Origin: Bacteroidales bacterium
GTDB taxonomy: Bacteria; Bacteroidota; Bacteroidia; Bacteroidales; P3
Direction: 5' to 3'
Assembly (NCBI GenBank): GCA_024400495.1
Contig: JAKSMR010000029.1
Location: 1-32,497 of the forward strand
Length of the DNA: 32,497 nucleotides
The notes beneath the pieces are model-generated. The model made no database searches. It saw only the letters and a list, made by a program, of their open reading frames with translations, and was not told the DNA's origin. The position numbers and the translations under genes are program-made. Within the stretch, counting starts at the first letter, position 1, and each line of letters begins with the position of its first letter. Below, one piece after another: positions 1 through 6,191 of the stretch.

Positions 1-35
1 TGCTATGAAAAAATGGTGAACTGTCTCCGCGATAG

Positions 36-59
36 TAACTGCCAACAGGTATATATAGT
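36..59 (-). repeat. Copy A of a dispersed ~23-base motif
   Basis: Read on the minus strand, this begins ACTATATATA and continues CCTGTTGGCAGTTA. It matches the motifs at 4939-4961 (plus) and 19442-19464 (minus), with two extra bases in the AT run and a few substitutions. Those two motifs lie at the edge of the dispersed element described below. This copy may mark the edge of another element copy whose body lies before position 1. The rest of 1-221 holds no convincing gene. Confidence 0.5.
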
Positions 60-221
60 TACCTAGATTTTTTGTTGTGTGGATTCCCCCTGGCCGGTAT
101 TGTTGTTGGCTGGCTCTTCCTTTCTCCTGTTATAGTTGGCTGGCATAGATGGCGGGTACTTCCTGTCCTGATGCTAGGACCGGCTATTCCTTGGCCTGGG
201 GATAAATAATGAGAAATAAGA

Positions 222-1328
222 TTATTTGAGGATAGTCTTTGTTGCGGCTTTCAGACTGCTTAGAAACGAAATGTTTTCTCTGACTAGGTCTGTTATGGTC
301 TTGTCAAAAGAGTTGTTGGGCTCGTCGAGGAATTTAACAGAAACGGGTACTATGAATATAGGCAGATCTTTTAACTTTGAAGCCGCTTCGCTAGCTTGCA
401 AGCGGGAGGCATCCTTTTCTGTTGTGATTATAATTTTCTTATCGGTAGGGATGTTGTTGAAGGTATCGACAACTTGGATGATATCGGCTGTGGTGAAATC
501 ATGATGATCGGGGAAAGTGCAGGATGAAGTGATGTATTGCTTCTTTATATGCTTGAGCAGATATTTGGGATGGGCTATACCGGTAAGAACAAGCGCGTGG
601 GTGGCCTCTTCGGGTGTACAACCATTATTGGGGAATATGGGAATGGGTGTTTCGTATGAGAAGTATGAGAAGAATACCTGTTGGAAGGGTAGTGGTTTGA
701 TGTGATGGATGATATTATTCCTTGTCATAGGATCCAATTTCTCGGGACATTTTGTTACGATGATTATCTGAGCCCGGTTCTTTGCTGAGCGGAACTCTCG
801 TAGATTCCCGAAAGGGAGTATGGTGTCTTGATAGAATGGATGGTAATATTCGGTAAGAAGGATGTTTATAGAGGGCTTGACATAACGATGTTGGTATACG
901 TCGTCGAGGATAATAAGTTCTGGCTCGTTTTCTGATTGTAGCAGGTTTTTGATGCCAATCATTCGTTTCTCGCATACTGCCGTTGTTACATCCGGGAATT
1001 TCCGGGCAACCATTGCGGGCTCGTCCCCGATCAGCTTGGCATCGGGATCGCCTGTAGAAAGGACAAAACCTTTGCTCTTGCGTTTGTATCCTCGGCTAAG
1101 AAATGCGGTATGGTATGTCCCGGAGAGAAGTTTGAGCAGATATTCTGTATGGGGCGTCTTCCCTGTGCCTCCGGTAGAGAGGTTCCCTACACCGATAGTT
1201 GTCACGTGTGGAACTTCTTCCTTCTTGATACCGAAAGTGAAGAGAAGGTTCCTTACGAGGATGCCGATAGCATACCAAATAGAGACGGGAAGGAGGAGCA
1301 GGGCGATCGTTTTTCTTGTGTTGGACAT
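222..1328 (-). CDS. lpxK: Tetraacyldisaccharide 4'-kinase (lipid A biosynthesis)
   Basis: LpxK phosphorylates the 4' position of the lipid A disaccharide precursor at the inner face of the cytoplasmic membrane, the sixth step of the Raetz pathway. The 368-residue protein has the expected order of features. There is an N-terminal hydrophobic anchor (about residues 8-31), then a Walker A region GNLSTGGTGKTP (48-59), the GDEP motif (101-104) and LDDVYQHR (141-148), which corresponds to the LDDGFQHR signature. Length is slightly above the usual 320-350 residues. The start MSNTRKT sits directly before the anchor. It is transcribed alone and diverges from pyrH across 208 bases. No odd feature was seen apart from Val-Tyr replacing Gly-Phe in the Walker B-like motif. 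Confidence 0.95.
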   Translation of the reverse strand: MSNTRKTIALLLLPVSIWYAIGILVRNLLFTFGIKKEEVPHVTTIGVGNLSTGGTGKTPHTEYLLKLLSGTYHTAFLSRGYKRKSKGFVLSTGDPDAKLIGDEPAMVARKFPDVTTAVCEKRMIGIKNLLQSENEPELIILDDVYQHRYVKPSINILLTEYYHPFYQDTILPFGNLREFRSAKNRAQIIIVTKCPEKLDPMTRNNIIHHIKPLPFQQVFFSYFSYETPIPIFPNNGCTPEEATHALVLTGIAHPKYLLKHIKKQYITSSCTFPDHHDFTTADIIQVVDTFNNIPTDKKIIITTEKDASRLQASEAASKLKDLPIFIVPVSVKFLDEPNNSFDKTITDLVRENISFLSSLKAATKTILK

Positions 1329-1398
1329 AGCAAGGATAAGGTGTAGTGATCAATAATCCATGGTTTTACGCATGGTTTGCGTTTGATGTCTTATACTA

Positions 1399-1406
1399 CA
1401 AAAGTA
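1399..1406 (-). promoter_or_regulatory. Probable -7 element of the lpxK promoter
   Basis: On the minus strand this reads TACTTTTG, an exact match to the Bacteroidota -7 consensus TAnnTTTG, 70 bases upstream of the lpxK start. No clear TTTG -33 element is visible at the right distance; an A-run and AT-rich DNA occupy that place. Confidence 0.5.
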
Positions 1407-1448
1407 CATTTTTTTTTGATAATATGGTGATATTTGTAACTTTTTTCT

Positions 1449-1456
1449 TATCTTCG
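1449..1456 (+). promoter_or_regulatory. Probable -7 element of the pyrH-frr-birA promoter
   Basis: TATCTTCG followed by CAAC resembles the common TATCTTTGCAAC form of the Bacteroidota -7 box with one mismatch. It lies 80 bases upstream of the pyrH start. A good -33 element is not visible at the canonical spacing, so the call is tentative. Confidence 0.4.
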
Positions 1457-1536
1457 CAACATGGAAGTGATGTGCTGTTCCAGCACAAATATGATAATTA
1501 TCAAAAAGTTAAACCCTATTTAAGTATAATAATAAG

Positions 1537-2376
1537 ATGAAATATAATCGTGTATTACTGAAATTGAGTGGCGAATCGCTCATGGGCAAACAAAGTTATG
1601 GTATCTCTCCTGAAATGTTGGAACAGTATGCACTTGATATAAAAGCTGCAGTAAAGGCAGGCGTAGAGGTTGCCATTGTTATCGGAGGTGGTAACATCTT
1701 TCGTGGCCTGAGCGGAGCTGCCAAAGGTATGGACCGCGTCCAGGGAGACTATATGGGAATGTTGGCAACCCTCATCAATAGCATGGCTTTGCAGGCCGAG
1801 TTGGAGAAGCAAGGTATGAGAACAGAGCTTCTCTCGGGTCTTGCTATCGAGCCTATATGCAAAGAGATGAGTCGTCGTCGCGCCATTGAGGCTATGAAGG
1901 AGGGTAAAGTGGTTGTTATCGGAGGCGGTAGCGGCAATCCTTTCTTCACTACCGACACGGCATCGGCATTGCGTGCTGTAGAGATTCAGGCTGACGCTAT
2001 CCTTAAGGGCACTCGTGTTGATGGTGTCTATACTGCCGATCCCGAGAAAGACCCCAAAGCAAAGAAATTCGACTGCCTTACCTATCAGGATGCGCTTGCC
2101 AAGAAACTCAAGATTATGGACCTCACTTCCTTTGCCCTCTGCGAGGAGAACAACCTGCCTATCTATGTGTTCGATATGAACAAGAAAGGCAACCTTCTCA
2201 AGGTGGTGAAAGGCACTAAGGTGGGTACCGAAGTGGGTGCGTTTGAGAAGAGTCTCTATGTTGAAGCAGCTAAAACCACCACTAAGGCAACCAAATCTGC
2301 GGCAAAGACCACAGCTAAAGCAAAGCCTGCTGCGAAGAAAACCGTAGCCAAGAAGGCTGCTGCAAAAAAGAAATAA
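1537..2376 (+). CDS. pyrH: UMP kinase with a Lys/Ala-rich C-terminal tail
   Basis: PyrH phosphorylates UMP to UDP in pyrimidine nucleotide synthesis. The amino-acid-kinase fold is clear: LLKLSGESLMG (7-17), the glycine-rich VIGGGNIFRG (48-57), a second glycine cluster VIGGGSGNPFFTTDTA (127-142) and LKGTRVDGVYTADP (156-169). The enzyme part ends near residue 243, the usual family length. A further 36 residues (244-279) contain almost only Lys, Ala and Thr, with a few Pro, Ser and Val. They resemble the lysine-rich tail of histone H1 or bacterial HU-tail proteins. The codons are in frame and there is no sign of a frameshift, so the tail is translated. pyrH-frr is a conserved pair; frr starts 38 bases downstream. 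Confidence 0.95.
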   Translation: MKYNRVLLKLSGESLMGKQSYGISPEMLEQYALDIKAAVKAGVEVAIVIGGGNIFRGLSGAAKGMDRVQGDYMGMLATLINSMALQAELEKQGMRTELLSGLAIEPICKEMSRRRAIEAMKEGKVVVIGGGSGNPFFTTDTASALRAVEIQADAILKGTRVDGVYTADPEKDPKAKKFDCLTYQDALAKKLKIMDLTSFALCEENNLPIYVFDMNKKGNLLKVVKGTKVGTEVGAFEKSLYVEAAKTTTKATKSAAKTTAKAKPAAKKTVAKKAAAKKK

Positions 2377-2414
2377 AAAAATCCAGTTACGTAAAAACTA
2401 AAAAACACAGCTAT

Positions 2415-2978
2415 ATGAACGATCTATCAAAAGCCTGCATCGATGAAGCTAAACAGACTATGCAGAGTGCTATTAACTTTTTGGAGAAAGAATTAGGTAA
2501 AATCCGCGCAAGCAAAGCCAACCCCGGAATGCTCGATGGCGTTAAGGTTGACTATTACGGAACTCCCACAGAGATCAGCCAGGTGGCAAACATCAACACT
2601 CCTGACCCTCGTACTATTGTCATCCAGCCTTGGGAAAAGACTATCGTGGGCGCCATCAACAAGGCTATCCTCGATGCAAACCTCGGATTCACTCCTCGCC
2701 ACGAGGGTGATATCCTCCGTATCATCGTTCCTCCTCTGACTGAGGAACGTCGTAAGGAGCTCTCCAAAGCCGCCAAGGCTGAGGCCGAGAACAGCAAGGT
2801 GAATATCCGTAACGCTCGTCGTAATGTGATGGACAAGGTGAAGAAACTCAAAGATAAATCTGTTCCTGAAGACGAGGTTAAGCAGGTTGAAAAAGAGATC
2901 CAGGAAATTACCGACAAGTTTATCGCAGAGTGCGACAAAGTGTATGGCGCAAAGGAGAAAGAGATCATGACTGTATAA
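2415..2978 (+). CDS. frr: Ribosome recycling factor
   Basis: RRF releases ribosomes from mRNA after termination, together with EF-G. The 187-residue length matches the family (about 185). Typical segments are visible: FLEKELGKIRASKANPGML near the N-terminus, VDYYGTPTEISQVANI, the PDPRTIVIQPW segment and TEERRKELSKAAKAEAENSKVNIRNARR in the long helical domain. The gene follows pyrH by 38 bases and precedes birA by 16 bases, so the three are probably co-transcribed. Confidence 0.97.
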   Translation: MNDLSKACIDEAKQTMQSAINFLEKELGKIRASKANPGMLDGVKVDYYGTPTEISQVANINTPDPRTIVIQPWEKTIVGAINKAILDANLGFTPRHEGDILRIIVPPLTEERRKELSKAAKAEAENSKVNIRNARRNVMDKVKKLKDKSVPEDEVKQVEKEIQEITDKFIAECDKVYGAKEKEIMTV

Positions 2979-2994
2979 TGTCATTCCGGTTGGT

Positions 2995-3714
2995 ATGATA
3001 AAGTATTTCGACACATTACCCTCTACCAATCAATATTGTGAACTCCTCGACCTTAATAAAGTCGAGGAGTTTACTTGCTTTTGCGCGCTTGCGCAGACTG
3101 CGGGAATAGGACAGAGAGGAAATCATTGGGAGGCACAGCCCGGACAGAATCTCACCTTCTCTTTGGTCCTCCATCCCAAACATCTTATGGTTGTTGACCA
3201 GTTTAAACTCACACAATGCCTTTCTGTGGCTGTTTGTGATTGGCTCTCGAAGAAGATCTCTCCACAAGAAATAAAGATCAAATGGCCCAACGATATTTAT
3301 GTTGGCGCTAGAAAGATTTGTGGGATGCTGATTTCTATAAAGGTGAGTTGTGTAGGGTTGTCTCACGCGATTTGTGGCATCGGGTTGAATATAAACCAGA
3401 CTCTTTTTCCGGAATGGGTTCCGAACCCTATCTCGCTAAAGCAGATTACGGGCGAGGATTATGATATTAAGAAATGCTTGGAGGAGCTTATAGAGTCGGT
3501 TCGGGCTCGTTATGAGGAAATTCTTATGCCGTCTCTCCAAGAGGCTTATCTGGCAAGACTGTTCCGGAATAATGAGCCGGGACAATATATCTATAAGGAC
3601 CAATTGATGGCTGCTACTATAGTCGGCATAAATCATTATGGTCAGTTGTTGCTCCAACCTGCAGAAGGCGAGGTTGTTGCCTGCAACCTGAAAGAGGTTC
3701 AATACGTTCTGTAA
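2995..3714 (+). CDS. birA: Biotin--[acetyl-CoA-carboxylase] ligase, monofunctional
   Basis: This ligase attaches biotin to biotin-dependent carboxylases or decarboxylases. The 239-residue protein has only the catalytic BPL/LplA-like domain and a small C-terminal domain; the DNA-binding N-terminus of E. coli BirA is absent, so it should not repress transcription. Motifs: STNQ (10-13), the biotinyl-AMP loop GIGQRGNHW (37-45, normally GRGRRGRxW), KWPND (96-100), KICGML (107-112) and GIGLNIN (128-134). The loop is less arginine-rich than usual. The ATG lies 16 bases after the frr stop. The first 100 bases contain two hairpins, listed separately. Confidence 0.9.
   Translation: MIKYFDTLPSTNQYCELLDLNKVEEFTCFCALAQTAGIGQRGNHWEAQPGQNLTFSLVLHPKHLMVVDQFKLTQCLSVAVCDWLSKKISPQEIKIKWPNDIYVGARKICGMLISIKVSCVGLSHAICGIGLNINQTLFPEWVPNPISLKQITGEDYDIKKCLEELIESVRARYEEILMPSLQEAYLARLFRNNEPGQYIYKDQLMAATIVGINHYGQLLLQPAEGEVVACNLKEVQYVL
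3041..3094 (+). other. Two successive hairpins inside the 5' part of birA
   Basis: AACTCCTCGAC (3041-3051) and GTCGAGGAGTT (3061-3071) form a perfect 11-bp inverted repeat with a 9-base loop. It is followed by TGCGC-GCTT-GCGCA (3081-3094), a 5-bp hairpin. Both lie within codons 16-34 of birA. They could slow translation or limit read-through in the operon, or be chance; no U-tract follows. Confidence 0.45.
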
Positions 3715-3743
3715 TACCTGGTTTTTCTTTGTGTTTAGATTTT

Positions 3744-3761
3744 ATCCATATTTGTATGGAT
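3744..3761. promoter_or_regulatory. Perfect palindrome upstream of the LysR gene promoter
   Basis: ATCCATA-TTTG-TATGGAT is a 7-bp perfect inverted repeat that ends 9 bases before the -33 element at 3771. It also lies 30 bases after the birA stop. It could be an operator for an activator of the following gene or a weak terminator for birA; its position just upstream of -33 favours an operator. Confidence 0.4.
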
Positions 3762-3770
3762 ATATTAGAT

Positions 3771-3801
3771 TTTGTCAATCGGCAAAAAGAGTGTATTTTT
3801 G
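3771..3801 (+). promoter_or_regulatory. Consensus Bacteroidota promoter for the OxyR-like gene
   Basis: TTTG at 3771-3774 and TATTTTTG at 3794-3801 are separated by 19 bases, matching the TTTG/TAnnTTTG consensus exactly. Transcription should start near 3808, leaving a leader of about 190 bases before the ATG at 4000. Confidence 0.75.
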
Positions 3802-3880
3802 TCGGGTCAATCGGATATGATGCTGATAAGGTAAACGTCTGTAAATCTAGATGTTCGTAGCATATTCAGATACAAGAAGG

Positions 3881-3955
3881 CACCGGCGAGTTGGCAAACA
3901 TACTCGATAATCAATCATAACCAACCTCAATATAAAGTCCAACTCGCAGCTGGTG
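3881..3955 (+). promoter_or_regulatory. Structured 5' leader of the OxyR-like gene
   Basis: Within the leader, GCGAGTTGG (3886-3894) pairs with CCAACTCGC (3939-3947), and CACC (3881-3884) pairs with GGTG (3952-3955) across a small internal loop. The stem encloses about 44 bases and lies 44 bases upstream of the ATG. I do not recognise a known riboswitch. It may be a cis-acting RNA structure controlling translation. Confidence 0.4.
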
Positions 3956-3999
3956 TCTATTGCGTAGAGAAACTGTATTAACCAATAAATAAGCAAATC

Positions 4000-4929
4000 A
4001 TGACACTCCAACAGTTAGAATATGTTGTGTCGCTCGATAAGTATCGGCACTTCAATCAAGCAGCAAAGGCCTGCGGAATAACCCAGTCGACGCTCAGCAC
4101 AATGATTCAAAAACTCGAGCTCGAGCTGGATATTGTGATCTTCGATAGAAGCACACAGCCTGTCAAACCCACAGAAGCAGGTCAGATGCTTATCGACCAA
4201 GCGCGTATTGTGTTGTATAATGCCTCCCAGATACAGGAGCTTGCAAGTAACGAGCGACAAAAGGATACGGGAGATGTCAGCATGGCCATATCTCCAACAA
4301 TAGCGCCTTATCTGGTTCCTAAGTTGTTCAAATATCTTAATAAGAATTATCCGTTGCTGAAAGTTCACGGGAAGGAGCTCTACAGGCAGCATGCGGTCGA
4401 GCAGCTTCGTAAAGCCGAGATAGATATGGCAATTATGGCAATGCCCGAGCAGAATGACGATATTATCGAGATTCCGCTCTTCCATGAAAAGATGCTGGCT
4501 TACGTTTCTCCACATTGTCCGGAAAGGAGCTTGTCGGAGATTCAGCTATATCAGATGCCTAACAGCAACTATCTCTGGTGCCTCAAAGAGGAGACCCGAC
4601 TGCTACCTCAGGTTGCAGAACTGAAGTATGAGGTGCCTTCGGAAACATCTCGCTACGAGTCGGGCAATTTGGCAACTTTGATTAGGATTGTGCAGGAAAC
4701 AGGAGGAATGACTATTGTTCCGGAATTGTATACGATTGGTCTGAGGAAAGAAATCCTGGAAGGGCTGCGCCCGATTACCAATCCGGTCCCGATTCGTGAT
4801 GTATGTCTTTATGTTAGAAAGGATTATCTGCGTGAAAGACTGGTGAACATCATTGTGGACGGAGTGAAAAGTTTTGTTCCGGAGGAAATGCTTGAGCCTC
4901 GCTTAAGGAAATTTGCGGTCAGATTATAA
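4000..4929 (+). CDS. OxyR-like LysR-family transcriptional regulator
   Basis: A 309-residue LysR-type regulator. The winged helix-turn-helix spans about residues 1-60, with HFNQAAKACGITQSTLSTMIQKLE in the recognition region; the effector domain runs from about 90. It resembles Bacteroidota OxyR throughout, for example MTLQQLEYVVSLDKYRHF and SPTIAPYLVPKLF. In OxyR the peroxide-sensing segment reads LEEGHCLRxQ with a second cysteine about nine residues later (E. coli C199 and C208). Here the matching segment is LKEETRLLPQ (195-204) followed by VAELK, so Arg200 and Lys209 appear at the two redox positions. Cysteines remain at 25, 173, 194 and 269. It may therefore sense something other than peroxide, or use Cys194. 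It has its own consensus promoter and a long leader. Confidence 0.85.
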   Translation: MTLQQLEYVVSLDKYRHFNQAAKACGITQSTLSTMIQKLELELDIVIFDRSTQPVKPTEAGQMLIDQARIVLYNASQIQELASNERQKDTGDVSMAISPTIAPYLVPKLFKYLNKNYPLLKVHGKELYRQHAVEQLRKAEIDMAIMAMPEQNDDIIEIPLFHEKMLAYVSPHCPERSLSEIQLYQMPNSNYLWCLKEETRLLPQVAELKYEVPSETSRYESGNLATLIRIVQETGGMTIVPELYTIGLRKEILEGLRPITNPVPIRDVCLYVRKDYLRERLVNIIVDGVKSFVPEEMLEPRLRKFAVRL

Positions 4930-4938
4930 TTTGCAAGA

Positions 4939-5290
4939 ACTATATACTTGTTGGCAGTAAGGCCTATAGATTGTTAAGATCTTGATAGGAAAGAAAAATG
5001 GTTACAAGATACAGTTACAATTAAAAAAAATGGTACACACATCTCTCTATATATACTATATAACTAATTAAATATTAAGTATATATAGTCTAAAGGTGTC
5101 GTGTAACCCTCTCAAAAATTAATTGTAACATTTGTATCTGTAACCAAACATAACAACTCGTTTCTCTAAAGGGCAATAAACCAATGAAATAAGATGTCGC
5201 AAAATCCCATCCACCCTCTGTGCTTGTCCTCGGATAGGGGACAAAATGCCTCAAAATATCCCCTTTTAGGACCATAAATCCCCTTCCTCC
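4939..5290 (+). repeat. Dispersed element, copy 1: nested inverted repeats plus gene remnant
   Basis: First of three copies; the others are at about 19030-19464 and 31785-32465. It opens with the 23-base motif (4939-4961). Outer arms lie at 5001-5022 (GTTACAAGATACAGTTACAA then TT) and 5121-5144 (AATTGTAACATTTGTATCTG then TAAC). They are complementary apart from small indels. An inner perfect inverted repeat CTATATATACT / AGTATATATAG flanks the AT-rich core with TAACTAATTAA. After the right arm come TCTCTAAAGGGCAATAA and a degenerate reading frame (5184-5290). This explains most of the 475-base gap after the LysR gene. Confidence 0.65.
5184..5290 (+). pseudogene. Remnant of the element-associated gene, N-terminus only (copy 1)
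   Basis: From the ATG at 5184 the frame reads MK, stop, DVAKSHPPSVLVLG, stop, GTKCLKI. This aligns with MKYDITKSHSPKMPVLGKGTECIQI of the longer copy at 32009 and with TKYDIAKRQAPKMPELGREQ of the copy at 19253. Two in-frame stops within 20 codons show it is dead. Only about 35 codons remain before the 11-base array begins. Confidence 0.55.
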
Positions 5291-5345
5291 GTCGTATTAG
5301 CGTCGCACTAGCGTCGTATTAATGTCGCACTAGCGTCGCATTTGC
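5291..5345 (+). repeat. 11-base-period array, five units
   Basis: Five consecutive 11-base units, GTCGTATTAGC, GTCGCACTAGC, GTCGTATTAAT, GTCGCACTAGC and GTCGCATTTGC, directly abut the gene remnant of element copy 1. The consensus is GTCGYAYTAGC. Arrays of the same period and related unit occur at 12139-12241, 23106-23171 and 31518-31614. Confidence 0.8.
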
Positions 5346-5404
5346 ATGTTCAGATTGGTTGCTTGATAGTAGGTTGATTGGTGGGATAGGAAAGGTAGGT
5401 CGGG

Positions 5405-6160
5405 TTATTCTAGAACGGCATGAAGTATCTCGTGGGATTTGAAAGTGCCAAAATCGTCAAGATGTATGGAGAAGTAGGAGATCAGGAGGTCTATCAGTTG
5501 CCGTCGTTGGGAGAGGGGAAGGATCGGTTTCTCGTTTTGTCCGTGAACCCAAGCCAGATAATAATGAAGATGGGAGCTTTGTTCGTCGTTCAAGAGATAA
5601 TCCCTATTGGGGTCGATAGCGGCTGAGTGGCGCGAGGGAGGAGCCTGATAGCGGCCTTCTTTGAGATTGAATAGAGGTTCGTGATGACTCTGGTTGTCTA
5701 AGGGTTCAAGTCCGATGAACGTAGCCAGATGAAGCATGAAACGTATAGGAAGTTCGGGAGCCAGGCGCTCTGTACGATCAAGCTCTTCCAACGTTTCGAC
5801 AACATAATCGAAAAGGGCCTCATTAGGTTCTTCTTCCCGTAGGGTCTTATAGAGCAGCTCGTTCAGGAAAAAGACAACAGATGTGCGCATGCAGTCGGCC
5901 GAGATAGCGTTGAAGGGCTCGGCAATATGCAGCTCCTTCACATAGTTGATGGAGGTGTTTGGGTTGTTGTACACCACCATATCAAGAAAGGAGAGAGGTT
6001 GAAGGAGATTGTTCTTTGCCTTATTCTTCCCCCCTCGTACACCTTTGAGGATAAAGGACTTCACCCCAAACAGCCTCGTGAAGACCCGAGCGATGACGCT
6101 AGTTTCGGAGTAGTTGGTTGTGTGGAGTACCAGACCTTGTGTGGAGAAAAGAGCAGACAC
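5405..6160 (-). CDS. recO: DNA repair protein RecO
   Basis: RecO loads RecA onto SSB-coated single-stranded DNA with RecR in the RecFOR pathway. The 251-residue length is normal. The N-terminal OB-fold is clear from TQGLVLHTTNYSETSVIARVFTRLFGVKSFILKGVR (about 7-42). The helical part follows, with FFLNELLYKTLREEEPNEALFDYVVETLEELD. The zinc-finger cysteines found in some RecO proteins are absent, as in many Bacteroidota. It is the last gene of the minus-strand operon, 31 bases after porZ. Confidence 0.93.
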   Translation of the reverse strand: MSALFSTQGLVLHTTNYSETSVIARVFTRLFGVKSFILKGVRGGKNKAKNNLLQPLSFLDMVVYNNPNTSINYVKELHIAEPFNAISADCMRTSVVFFLNELLYKTLREEEPNEALFDYVVETLEELDRTERLAPELPIRFMLHLATFIGLEPLDNQSHHEPLFNLKEGRYQAPPSRHSAAIDPNRDYLLNDEQSSHLHYYLAWVHGQNEKPILPLSQRRQLIDLLISYFSIHLDDFGTFKSHEILHAVLE

Positions 6161-6191
6161 CTTGTTGTGGTTTGAAGAATGGTGTTGTTTG

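Noticed and set aside
4939-5290. Complete insertion sequence
   Set aside because: No transposase frame lies within any of the three copies; only a gene start unrelated to transposases was seen.
5291-5345. CRISPR array
   Set aside because: Units are 11 bases long with no spacers and there are no cas genes. The same holds for the poly-T array at 27438.
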